A DNA stretch of 14,914 nt, taken from Spirochaetales bacterium (GTDB lineage Bacteria; Desulfobacterota_D; UBA1144). This document shows positions 6,592 through 14,366 of this stretch, one piece after another. A program made the position numbers and the translations under genes. The stretch's first letter is position 1. Every line of letters starts with the position of its first letter. The notes below the pieces were generated by a model. That model saw nothing but the letters and a program-made list of their open reading frames with translations, had not been told where the DNA came from and did no database searches. The DNA is taken from assembly GCA_002730475.1 (NCBI GenBank), contig PCAG01000052.1:1-14914 (forward strand), given 5' to 3'.

Positions 6592-6663
6592 AGAAAAATA
6601 TGTAAACCATAAAGCTGAGTTAAAGTAGGATTGAGTAAATCCTTTCCTGCAGAATTTAGTAAA

Positions 6664-7494
6664 ATGATCGACATAAAAGAAAAAGCAAAAGAACTAAAAA
6701 AAGAGATGATTAAGACGATATGCAGGGCTGGTGGAGGACATATGCCTGCGTCCTTATCAATTATTGATATTTTGACCGTTCTGTACTACAGTACTTTGCA
6801 AATTGATCCTGACAATTCTGACGACCCTCATAGAGACAGGTTTATATTGAGCAAAGGTCACGCATGTGTGGCATTATATGTTGTGCTTGCGGATAAGGGT
6901 TTCTTCGGCAAGCATCACCTTACTACCTATGGAAAATTTGGGTCTATTCTGGGTGGTCATCCTGACATGCATAAAATACCTGGTGTGGAAGCATCCACAG
7001 GATCGCTTGGTCACGGCTTTCCTTTTGGAGTAGGTATGGCATTGTCAGGTAAACTTGATGATGAAACGTATAGGGTATTCACTTTGCTTGGGGATGGTGA
7101 GTGTCAGGAAGGATCAATATGGGAGGCGGCGATGTTTGCTTCTCATCAAAAGCTTGATAACCTGATTGCAATTATTGATTATAACAAGCAACAAGCTATG
7201 GATTATCTGGATAAGATTGTCTCTTTGGAGCCTTTTGTAGAAAAATGGAGGGCTTTTGGCTGGGAAGTTAGAGAAGTGGACGGACACGATCTTAACCAGC
7301 TTATTGAAATCTTTAACACTTGTCCGTTTGTTAAAGGAAAACCTAACTTGATAATTGCACATACTACTAAAGGTAAAGGTATCTCTTTTATGGAACATGA
7401 ACCTTTATGGCATTACCGCATGCCGAATCTCGAAGAAATGAAAATTGTAAGTAAGGATTTAGGCTTGGGTGACTTCTGGAAGGAATTTGAATGA
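6664..7494 (+). CDS. Transketolase, N-terminal (TPP-binding) subunit
   Basis: This is the N-terminal half of a split transketolase, 276 residues from the ATG at 6664. Transketolase moves a two-carbon ketol unit between sugar phosphates using thiamine diphosphate. Visible motifs are 'RAGGGHMPASLS' (21-32, active-site His26), 'DRFILSKGHA' (58-67), 'TGSLGHG', and the thiamine diphosphate motif from 'GDGECQEG' (143-150) to 'IDYN' (N164). A TTG at 6631 would add 11 residues, but its AGTAGGA-like sequence directly abuts it and the family normally begins near 'MIDIKEKAKEL', so I prefer 6664. The stop overlaps the start of the next gene (ATGA at 7491), so the two subunits are probably translationally coupled. 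A dedicated transketolase next to a GmhA-like isomerase suggests local supply of sedoheptulose 7-phosphate or a related ketose phosphate. Confidence 0.9.
   Translation: MIDIKEKAKELKKEMIKTICRAGGGHMPASLSIIDILTVLYYSTLQIDPDNSDDPHRDRFILSKGHACVALYVVLADKGFFGKHHLTTYGKFGSILGGHPDMHKIPGVEASTGSLGHGFPFGVGMALSGKLDDETYRVFTLLGDGECQEGSIWEAAMFASHQKLDNLIAIIDYNKQQAMDYLDKIVSLEPFVEKWRAFGWEVREVDGHDLNQLIEIFNTCPFVKGKPNLIIAHTTKGKGISFMEHEPLWHYRMPNLEEMKIVSKDLGLGDFWKEFE
7478..7484 (+). promoter_or_regulatory. Strong Shine-Dalgarno GGAAGGA for the transketolase C subunit
   Basis: GGAAGGA lies inside the end of the upstream subunit gene, six bases before the ATG at 7491. It is the clearest ribosome binding site in the window and fits coupled, balanced translation of the two subunits. 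Confidence 0.75.
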
Positions 7495-8453
7495 GAAACG
7501 CATATCTTTCTACATTGTATCAATTGGCAAAATCTAATAAAAACATTTTGGCATTAGTTGCTGACAACGGCACTATTGTATATGACAAATATCGGGAAGA
7601 CTTTACGGGCAGGTTTATTAATTTTGGCATTTCTGAAGCTAATATGATTAGTGTTGCAGCAGGCCTTGCATCTTGCGGCAAGGTTCCTTTTGCCTATACG
7701 ATTGCCAACTTTCTTACTTTTAGGGCATATGAACAGATCAGGAATGATGTATGTCTGCAGAAGATGAATGTTAAGATAGTAGGCATTGGAGCGGGGTTTG
7801 TTTACAGTGACTTAGGTCCTACACATCACAGTACTGAAGATATAGCTGTTATGAGGGTACTTCCCGAAATGATAATCTTATCGCCTTCCGACCCCTTAGA
7901 AGCCGTTAAAGCAACTAATGCTGCAGCTCATATCGTAGGGCCAGTATATTTGCGTCTTGCGACCGGGGGTACTCCTAAGATATATGAAAGTGACTACGTA
8001 TTTGAGGTAGGAAAGGGTGTAACTCTTAGAGAAGGCAATGACATGGCAATTATAGCAACGGGAAGCATTGTACATGAAGCAGTGCAAGCGGTTAATGAGT
8101 TGGAAGAATTAGGGATTTCAGTGAGGTTGATTAATATTCATACTATAAAGCCTATTGATAGAGAAATTATCATTAAGGCTGCCATGGAAACACAGGCAAT
8201 CCTCACGATCGAGGAACATTCAATAACAGGTGGACTTGGAAGTTGTGTAGCGGAGGTTCTTGCTGAGGCAAATTGTGTATACCATTCTTTTAAGAGATTA
8301 GGATTAAATGATGTTTTTCCTCAGGGATACGGCAATTACCAGGAAATGAAAGTATTAAACGGGCTTTCTAAAGATGATATCGTAAAGGAAGTTAATAATC
8401 TATTAAACGTTAAACGTAGTATCCTACCATCCTCTTCAGATTATGCAGTTTAA
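7491..8453 (+). CDS. Transketolase, C-terminal (pyrimidine-binding) subunit
   Basis: This is the C-terminal half of a split transketolase, 320 residues. The pyrimidine-binding domain shows 'FINFGISEANM', with Glu49 as the thiamine-activating glutamate. It is followed by 'VAAGLASCGKVPFAYTIANF', 'GIGAGFVYSDLGPTHHSTED' and 'VYLRLATGG'. The transketolase C domain runs from about residue 185 ('AIIATGSIVHEAV') to 'EEHSITGGLG'. It overlaps the N subunit by four bases and should form a heterotetramer with it, as in other split transketolases. It could equally resemble the C half of DXP synthase, but the paired N subunit and short total length favour transketolase. Confidence 0.9.
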   Translation: MRNAYLSTLYQLAKSNKNILALVADNGTIVYDKYREDFTGRFINFGISEANMISVAAGLASCGKVPFAYTIANFLTFRAYEQIRNDVCLQKMNVKIVGIGAGFVYSDLGPTHHSTEDIAVMRVLPEMIILSPSDPLEAVKATNAAAHIVGPVYLRLATGGTPKIYESDYVFEVGKGVTLREGNDMAIIATGSIVHEAVQAVNELEELGISVRLINIHTIKPIDREIIIKAAMETQAILTIEEHSITGGLGSCVAEVLAEANCVYHSFKRLGLNDVFPQGYGNYQEMKVLNGLSKDDIVKEVNNLLNVKRSILPSSSDYAV

Positions 8454-8496
8454 GGCAGGTGTGAAATCTTGATATCTTTATCTGGCTATTTAAATA

Positions 8497-9162
8497 ATGG
8501 GTAAGTTACTAAATATAGTAACTCCACTGCACCAATCTACAGCCCGTTCTTACATTGATAGGATGGTAGATGAAAAGGTGCACTGTATGTTGAAAGCCAA
8601 GGAATATGAAACTGATTATTGGGATGGCGATCGGCGATATGGTTACGGTGGGTATAAATATCTGCCTGGTCGTTGGAAACCGGTGGCAGAGGCACTGATA
8701 GAAAGATACAATTTGACCAATGAAACCCGCATACTGGATGTGGGTTGTGGTAAAGCATTTTTACTGTATGAAATAAAGCTATTACTGCCGGGGATAAAGA
8801 TTGCCGGCTTTGACATTTCCAGGCACGGACTGAATGGTGCTAAGAAGGAAGTGAGGGACAGCCTATTTATTCATCAGGCACAGGATCCATTTCCCTTTGA
8901 AGACAATGAGTTTGATCTTGTAATATCGCTGACGTGTCTGCATAATTTGAGGATTTTCGATTTGGAAAAAGCCTTATGTGAGATTGAGCGGGTGGGTAGA
9001 CAGGGTTATGTTATGTTGGAAAGCTACCGAAATGAGCAGGAACTATTCAACCTGCAGTGTTGGGCTTTGACGGCGGAATCATTCTTTGATGATGCAGAGT
9101 GGGTATGGCTGTATAACCATTTTGGTTATACCGGTGATTATGAATTTATATATTTTGAGTGA
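8497..9162 (+). CDS. Class I SAM-dependent methyltransferase
   Basis: This 221-residue protein carries a Rossmann methyltransferase core: motif I 'ILDVGCGKAF' (79-88), an acidic residue after strand 2 ('IAGFDIS', Asp106), and 'FPFEDNEFDLVISLTCLHNL' for motifs II-III. The N-terminal 'DYWDGDRRYGYGGYKY' segment is one I recall from methyltransferases in surface-sugar clusters. The target may be a sugar hydroxyl or amine, or an acid. The ATG at 8497 follows the transketolase gene by 43 bases with no clear ribosome binding site, and the next gene begins 15 bases after its stop, so it is part of the same run. Confidence 0.8.
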   Translation: MGKLLNIVTPLHQSTARSYIDRMVDEKVHCMLKAKEYETDYWDGDRRYGYGGYKYLPGRWKPVAEALIERYNLTNETRILDVGCGKAFLLYEIKLLLPGIKIAGFDISRHGLNGAKKEVRDSLFIHQAQDPFPFEDNEFDLVISLTCLHNLRIFDLEKALCEIERVGRQGYVMLESYRNEQELFNLQCWALTAESFFDDAEWVWLYNHFGYTGDYEFIYFE

Positions 9163-9177
9163 GTACGAACTGGCATC

Positions 9178-10248
9178 ATGGGACATTTATATACAAAAAT
9201 GAAAATATTCCACTTTAAAGAGAAAGTGGATTCTCTGCCTGAAACGATAGACCAGATAATGGCACCCATACACATAAGAATCAAACCTACAAATGCTTGT
9301 GCTCACAGTTGCTGGTATTGTGCTTATAAAGCGGATAATTTGCAACTTGGTAAAGATATGGTTAAAAAAGACTTAATCCCAAAAGAGAAGATGATGGAGA
9401 TAATAGATGATATTGTAGAGATGGGAGTAAAGGCGGTTACTTTCAGTGGTGGTGGTGATCCGTTTTATTATCCTTATCTGCTGGATACTGTTAAAAAACT
9501 ATCAGAAACTCAAGTTAAATTTGCTTCGTTGACGAATGGTTCAACATTAAGTGGAGCGTTAGCGGAAGTCTTTGCGCATTATGGGACATGGATTCGGATT
9601 TCTATCGATGGTTGGGATGATGAGAGCTATTCGATTTATCGCGGGGTTAAAAAAGGTGAATTTACAAAAGTTATGAAGAACATGGAAAGCTTTAAAAAGT
9701 TGGAAGGTGCCTGCCATCTGGGAGTTTCTATTATAGTAGACAAAAAAAATGCATCCCATATATATGATTTTATTAGAAAACTTAAAAATATTGGCGTAGA
9801 CAATGTTAAGGTTTCTCCCGGTATAGTAAGCAATGAAGGAAGGAAAAACAATGAATACCACAGATCTATTTTTAGTCAGGTAAAGGAACAGACAAAAAAG
9901 GCAATAGAGGATTTAGATGAAGAAAATTTTGAGATATTTGATTCTTATCATGAATTAGATGAAAAATTTGAGAAAGAATATAATTGGTGTCCGTATCTTC
10001 AGATTCTTCCAGTTATTGGCGCTGATCTGAACATATATCCTTGTCAGGATAAGGCATATAACCTTGATGACGGTTTGATCGGTTCCATTAAGAATCAAAG
10101 ATTTAAGGACTTCTGGTTTTCTGACAAAGAAAATTTCTTTAAGATCAACCCTTCCAGTGTTTGTAATCATCACTGTGTGGCAAATACAAAGAATAAACTC
10201 GTCTTGGAATATTTGGATTCAGACAGGGAACATTTAGGATTTGTTTAA
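9178..10248 (+). CDS. Radical SAM protein with SPASM-like C-terminus
   Basis: This is a 356-residue radical SAM protein. 'NACAHSCWYCAYK' gives CxxxCxxC (C41, C45, C48), 'VTFSGGGDPFYYP' is the SAM-binding strand and 'ASLTNGSTL' the following one. The C-terminal cysteines C271, C289, C329 and C333 have almost the same spacing as in the enzyme at 5524-6591 (18 residues between the first two, CxxxC at the end), pointing to an auxiliary cluster in a SPASM-like fold and perhaps related substrates. Otherwise the two proteins are clearly different. An alternative start at 9199 (M8) would drop seven residues. The substrate is unknown; sugar or peptide modification is equally possible from the context. 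Confidence 0.85.
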   Translation: MGHLYTKMKIFHFKEKVDSLPETIDQIMAPIHIRIKPTNACAHSCWYCAYKADNLQLGKDMVKKDLIPKEKMMEIIDDIVEMGVKAVTFSGGGDPFYYPYLLDTVKKLSETQVKFASLTNGSTLSGALAEVFAHYGTWIRISIDGWDDESYSIYRGVKKGEFTKVMKNMESFKKLEGACHLGVSIIVDKKNASHIYDFIRKLKNIGVDNVKVSPGIVSNEGRKNNEYHRSIFSQVKEQTKKAIEDLDEENFEIFDSYHELDEKFEKEYNWCPYLQILPVIGADLNIYPCQDKAYNLDDGLIGSIKNQRFKDFWFSDKENFFKINPSSVCNHHCVANTKNKLVLEYLDSDREHLGFV

Positions 10249-10276
10249 TGCGTATTATAGTAGGAACTTATGATTT

Positions 10277-11368
10277 ATGAAGATTCCATATCGTGACCTT
10301 AGTGTGAAGGATCCAGAGTTAAAAGCTGAGTTATTACAATCAGTAGACAGCGTTTTATCTCATGGTAGGACTATTTTGGGACCAGAAGTTGATGAGTTTG
10401 AAAAGCAAATTGCAGAGTACTGCCAGAAGAAATATGCAGTAGGTGTAAATTCCGGGACAGACGCATTATATTATGCATTGCGTTGCTTAGATGTAGGTCA
10501 GGGAGATGAGGTGATTACAACACCTCTTTCATGGATTGCCACTTTAAATGCAATATCACTATGCGGCGCAACCCCTGTTTTTGTAGATATCTCAGATGAC
10601 TTGAATATAAATGTAAATTTAATTTCCGATGCAATAACACCAAAAACAAAAGCAATTGTTCCCGTGCATTTTACTGGGAGAATGTGCAATATGGCACAGA
10701 TTATTGATGTTGCGTCTAAACATGGCATTCATGTCGTAGAGGATGCTGCACAGGCATTCGGTGCACACATAGCCGGAGCGGTAGCAGGTTCTTTTGGTGA
10801 AGTAAGCTGTTTCAGCATGAATCCGATGAAGGTCTTTTGTGCATATGGAGATGCAGGTGCAGTTGTAACTGATGATTATCAGTTATGCCAAAGGATAAAG
10901 TCATTAAGATATAATGGTACAGTTAACAAGGAAGACTGTCATGAACCGAGTCTAAATGGAAGGATTGATACTGTTCAGGCTGCAATGATGCTTGTAGAGC
11001 TTAAATACTTACAGAATAAAATTGACCGCCGGCGTAAAATTGCAGAGTGTTATGATAAAGCACTTAAAGATGTAGTCATTTGCCCGGGAAGAGATGAGTC
11101 TTATCATATTTACTACTCATATACTATTGTTGCTGAGAGAAGAGACGAACTAAAGAAGTACTTGGATTCGAATGGGATTGAAACTAAAATTCAACATCAG
11201 ATTTTGATGCCATTTCATACTGCCTATCGTCATTTACCAAGACCTCAAATTCCTACAGCCGAACGATTAGTCAAACAAATCCTCTGCATTCCCAATCAAG
11301 AGGATCTAACGGCCGAGGAGATAGATTATACAGTAACGAATATAAGGGAATTTTATGGAGCCAATTAG
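10277..11368 (+). CDS. DegT/DnrJ/EryC1/StrS-family PLP aminotransferase
   Basis: This 363-residue enzyme belongs to the PLP-dependent family that makes amino sugars from keto-sugar nucleotides; the AHBA synthases and scyllo-inosose aminotransferases are relatives. It shows 'GVNSGTDALYYAL' (56-68, PLP phosphate contact), 'EVITTPLSWIATLNAI' (78-93), 'VVEDAAQAFGA' (153-163, Asp156 to the pyridine nitrogen and Gln159) and 'SMNPMKVFCAYGDAGAV' (180-196) with Lys185 as the predicted Schiff-base lysine. The length is normal for the family. The usual 'FFPTKNLGAYGDGGA' segment is altered around the lysine but keeps it. A TAGGA at 10261-10265 is the only upstream ribosome-binding-like sequence. The next gene starts three bases after its stop, so the amino product may be passed to the cupin protein's pathway step. 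Confidence 0.9.
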   Translation: MKIPYRDLSVKDPELKAELLQSVDSVLSHGRTILGPEVDEFEKQIAEYCQKKYAVGVNSGTDALYYALRCLDVGQGDEVITTPLSWIATLNAISLCGATPVFVDISDDLNINVNLISDAITPKTKAIVPVHFTGRMCNMAQIIDVASKHGIHVVEDAAQAFGAHIAGAVAGSFGEVSCFSMNPMKVFCAYGDAGAVVTDDYQLCQRIKSLRYNGTVNKEDCHEPSLNGRIDTVQAAMMLVELKYLQNKIDRRRKIAECYDKALKDVVICPGRDESYHIYYSYTIVAERRDELKKYLDSNGIETKIQHQILMPFHTAYRHLPRPQIPTAERLVKQILCIPNQEDLTAEEIDYTVTNIREFYGAN

Positions 11369-11371
11369 GTT

Positions 11372-11878
11372 ATGAAATTTAAGGTGATTAACAAAGAAGT
11401 TCTCTACGCTCTGGATAATTTCACTAATGTTAATGGTGGCGATATAGAGTTGCTCAAAGATAAGGCATCTAAGAATCCTAGAAAGAGAATAAGGTTTTGC
11501 GCCCACAAAGGTACAGACGATACTCTACACGAAATGCTGATAATTCACTCTAAAGGTGCTTATGTCAGGCCCCATAAGCATCTCAACAAAAGTGAATCCT
11601 TTCATATAATAGAAGGTCATCTGAAAGTTGTGATTTTTAATGAGGTAGGTGGTATTGATAAAGTAATTAACATGGGAGATTATACTTCAGGAAATATATT
11701 TTTTTATAGACTTACAGATGAGTGCTTTCACACAGTGATACCCATTTCAGATGTTGTGATCTTCCATGAAACGACAAATGGACCTTTCTGTCGTGAGGAT
11801 ACTGTTTTTGCGTCATGGGCTCCGACAGAAGATGATGACTATGAAGTGCAAGAAGCTTTTTTAGATAAGTTAAAGTGA
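11372..11878 (+). CDS. WbuC-family cupin-fold protein
   Basis: This 168-residue protein carries a cupin barrel of the WbuC type found in O-antigen and other surface-sugar clusters. 'RFCAHKGTDDTLHEMLIIHSK' (41-61) precedes the metal-site strand 'YVRPHKHLNKSESFHIIEG' (64-82), with His68, His70 and Glu75 as likely ligands and His120 ('CFHTV') as a fourth. The WbuC family appears enzymatic, but I know of no settled reaction for it. The start lies three bases after the aminotransferase stop. The gene's presence supports a surface-polysaccharide or nucleotide-sugar reading of the cluster. Confidence 0.75.
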   Translation: MKFKVINKEVLYALDNFTNVNGGDIELLKDKASKNPRKRIRFCAHKGTDDTLHEMLIIHSKGAYVRPHKHLNKSESFHIIEGHLKVVIFNEVGGIDKVINMGDYTSGNIFFYRLTDECFHTVIPISDVVIFHETTNGPFCREDTVFASWAPTEDDDYEVQEAFLDKLK

Positions 11879-11899
11879 TTTTTTAATATTAATCTAGCC

Positions 11900-12856
11900 A
11901 TGGATTCAAACGAAAAATATATTTGTGACAACCTGGATCTCTTTTCTCTTTCTGAAATAGACGACTTTTCTCTTCATGTTCAGATAGAAACAACTGTCAG
12001 ATGCAATTCCAAATGTCAAATGTGTCCACATAGCAGGGAGATGCATGAGCGGCGGACATTTGATATGAGCAAAGACCTAATGGACAAACTGGCTGAGGAA
12101 TTGTCACATTACGCCGGACATCTTAGAAGGGTCATCCCGCAAGGATTTGGAGAACCTCTGCTTGATCCCAATATTTTTCACTTCATCGCACGACTGAAAA
12201 AAGCTGGTATAAAGGAAGTGTTCATCTCGTCAAATGGTTCTTTGCTAAACGAAGAGAAAGCCAATGCCCTTCTTGAAAGCGGGTTGGACCAAATCGACTT
12301 TTCTGTTGACGCCATTAATAAGGAAACTTACGAGAAAATTCGTATTGGCCTCGATTATCATACTGTTATGAATAATATTGAGAACTTTATCAAAATGCGA
12401 GATAAAAGAGGTGCGAAAACCCGTGTGCGGTTTCGTTACGTAATCCAAAAGGGCATCAATGATAAAGAATTTGATGATTTTTGTTCGTATTGGAAGACAC
12501 GTTTGAACAAGGAAGATGCAATATCTGGCAAGAAAGTTCATACGTTTGGCGGAAATGTCAAGATGCCTGATTTGAAGGAATACAGTGAATTAAAAGAAAA
12601 GCTGTGGTCTCTTCCGTGCAAAGGGATTTTTGGTTCTCTCATTATTCTTTGTGATGGAACGGTTATGGTCTGTGGGGTGGATGTTAACCAGAAATACATT
12701 GCTGGTGATGTTAACAAAAATACTATTCAAGAAATATGGAAGGGTGAAGTATTTACTGAGTTTCGAAAAAAACATCTGGAACTCGGACGGGCCGCATATC
12801 CTCATTGCCGGAACTGCAATTCCTGGGCTCCGGAATTGAAATTGGCTGAAGTATGA
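11900..12856 (+). CDS. Radical SAM/SPASM domain protein
   Basis: This is a 318-residue radical SAM protein. 'TTVRCNSKCQMCPH' gives CxxxCxxC (C35, C39, C42), and 'VIPQGFGEPLLDPN' and 'VFISSNGSLLNEEKANALLESGLDQIDFSVDA' form the following barrel strands; this is the short MoaA-like core common to SPASM proteins. The C-terminal C240, C251, C258, C303 and C306, with 'CDGTVMVCGVDVN' and 'GDVNKNTIQEIW', make a typical SPASM domain. Members mature peptides, activate anaerobic sulfatases, or act on aminoglycoside and sugar intermediates. It stands 21 bases after the cupin gene and 75 bases before the B12-type radical SAM gene. Confidence 0.88.
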   Translation: MDSNEKYICDNLDLFSLSEIDDFSLHVQIETTVRCNSKCQMCPHSREMHERRTFDMSKDLMDKLAEELSHYAGHLRRVIPQGFGEPLLDPNIFHFIARLKKAGIKEVFISSNGSLLNEEKANALLESGLDQIDFSVDAINKETYEKIRIGLDYHTVMNNIENFIKMRDKRGAKTRVRFRYVIQKGINDKEFDDFCSYWKTRLNKEDAISGKKVHTFGGNVKMPDLKEYSELKEKLWSLPCKGIFGSLIILCDGTVMVCGVDVNQKYIAGDVNKNTIQEIWKGEVFTEFRKKHLELGRAAYPHCRNCNSWAPELKLAEV

Positions 12857-12914
12857 AACATGTGAAAACGGCATGAAGGTGTCTGAGTCCTTTGCTGAAG
12901 AATAAACCTGTATT

Positions 12915-12923
12915 AGAGGGGTG
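12915..12923 (+). promoter_or_regulatory. Purine-rich ribosome binding site AGAGGGGTG before the B12-type radical SAM gene
   Basis: AGAGGGGTG lies about eight to twelve bases ahead of the ATG at 12932 and supports that start. It is one of the few clear Shine-Dalgarno-like sequences in the window. The 75-base gap here shows no terminator hairpin, so transcription probably continues. Confidence 0.5.
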
Positions 12924-12931
12924 TCAAAAAG

Positions 12932-14323
12932 ATGTCAGAATCAATCAGGTGTCTCCTTGTACATCAAGGAGAACCAGAGAATTATGGAATGATTTACGTG
13001 GCTGGCGAATTGAAGCGTCTTGGTGTCAGTATCAAATGGGTAAACGGTGATTTTGAACAGTTCCCTCTGCAAGTGGCAACTGAATTCAACCCTGATTACG
13101 TTCTGTTTTCACCCAAGACAATTACTTTTTCTCGAGCATTGGCACATGTAAAAACTCTGAAAGCAGCAATTTCCAATGTCAAATGTGTAATTGGGGGACA
13201 TCATGTTTCAGCTGTTCCTGAAGATGCGGAAAACGAATTGATTGACTATGCTGTGTTAGGCCCAGTATATGGGACATTAGAAAAAATCTTCAGTGGCAAT
13301 TGCCCCAAAATACTTCAGGGTAGACAAGTGGAGGTAAAGGGACTTATTCCTGACAGAGAAGAATATTATCGAGATATTCCGTATATTACCCAGCAGCCCA
13401 GACGCTACATTATGTCGCACTTTGGTTGTCCTTTTAAATGCACGTATTGCGGTGCTGCCCGGTTGCAAGAAACGTATGGAGCTAAAGAGTACAAGAAGAT
13501 GTTTTTAGCGAGGAGACCTCCGCAGGCTCTAATAGAGGAATCACGGATTTTCTTGAAATATCAGCCGAGGGAAGTTTTTCTTGTAGACGATGATTGTATG
13601 CAGGGCAAGGATGCCGAAGAATGGTTGGGCGAATTCGCAGCTTTATGGAAGGAGGAGATAGACCTTCCTATTACTGCTTATGTTTCTCCACTTTCTTTGA
13701 GCCGGGCTTCGGATAGTCTAATGCAGGTAGTTGGTTCAATTTTTCCAGTGATTAATATGGGGATTCAGTCATTTAGCGAAGAGACACTGAAAATATATAA
13801 CCGTTCTTTTCAGACGGAGGAAATGGTTAGAAATGCCGTTGGCAGGCTTCGTGATTTTGGTATCCGCGGCCGTCTGGAATTGATTTTTGGTGCTCCATGC
13901 GATGACCCGGTGGAAGAAGCTCTGTACTCACTTAAAAAGATGCAGGAGATTGCCCCGGACTTCTATTGTACTGCTTATGCACTTCTGGTCTTTCCGGGTA
14001 CAGCCCTTCAGAGGTACTTAAAGGAAGAGGGCATTCCGTTCAGCGATCTTGCTTCTCACCCTATTCACTCAGGATATACCTCTGTACAATTTGATGCAGA
14101 TACAATGGAAAAGATTAGAAAACTGACAAAATTATCCCATCTTTATGTTAGTAGTAATGTAGATATCAGTTTTATGCGAGCTTTGTTAGAGATGGATATG
14201 CCAGATAAGGCTGCTCATGCAATATCCAAAGCCAACTATTTCCTTTCACAGAAATATAAATATGGACAAGAAGGGGAGGATCGTGCGGAGGAACGTTTGA
14301 AATATATGAGGTTCTTGTATTGA
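12932..14323 (+). CDS. Cobalamin-binding-domain radical SAM protein
   Basis: This 463-residue protein has an N-terminal Rossmann-like B12-binding domain at about 5-125 ('CLLVHQG', 'YVLFSPKTITF', 'CVIGGHHVSAVPEDAE', 'DYAVLGP'). A radical SAM domain follows, with 'GCPFKCTYCGAA' giving CxxxCxxC (C166, C170, C173) and 'VFLVDDDCM', 'INMGIQSFSEETLKIYNR' and 'GRLELIFGAPCDDP' as later strands. The DxHxxG motif that places a histidine on cobalt is absent, as in most radical SAM relatives, which bind cobalamin without it. Such enzymes methylate unactivated carbons or phosphinates, rearrange rings, or do other radical chemistry. The length is usual for the group. Its C-terminal helical region (about 385-463) resembles in general character the tail of the protein at the left edge, but the sequences are not obviously alike. 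Confidence 0.85.
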   Translation: MSESIRCLLVHQGEPENYGMIYVAGELKRLGVSIKWVNGDFEQFPLQVATEFNPDYVLFSPKTITFSRALAHVKTLKAAISNVKCVIGGHHVSAVPEDAENELIDYAVLGPVYGTLEKIFSGNCPKILQGRQVEVKGLIPDREEYYRDIPYITQQPRRYIMSHFGCPFKCTYCGAARLQETYGAKEYKKMFLARRPPQALIEESRIFLKYQPREVFLVDDDCMQGKDAEEWLGEFAALWKEEIDLPITAYVSPLSLSRASDSLMQVVGSIFPVINMGIQSFSEETLKIYNRSFQTEEMVRNAVGRLRDFGIRGRLELIFGAPCDDPVEEALYSLKKMQEIAPDFYCTAYALLVFPGTALQRYLKEEGIPFSDLASHPIHSGYTSVQFDADTMEKIRKLTKLSHLYVSSNVDISFMRALLEMDMPDKAAHAISKANYFLSQKYKYGQEGEDRAEERLKYMRFLY

Positions 14324-14366
14324 GATATGTTGTAAAGCAAAAGGCTTATTTTGTTAGCAATGTCCT

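Noticed and set aside
6631..6663. TTG start 11 codons upstream for the transketolase N subunit
   Set aside because: The purine-rich AGTAGGA abuts the TTG with no spacer, and the extension lies outside the usual family start; it remains possible.
9559..9861. 100-residue minus-strand open frame, with another overlapping minus-strand frame at 9636-9851
   Set aside because: Both are antisense to a well-supported radical SAM gene, have no family motif and are explained by its codon use.
12245..12874. Minus-strand frames of 94-98 residues and a plus-strand frame at 12630-12839
   Set aside because: All overlap the conserved SPASM radical SAM gene in other frames and carry no recognisable motifs.
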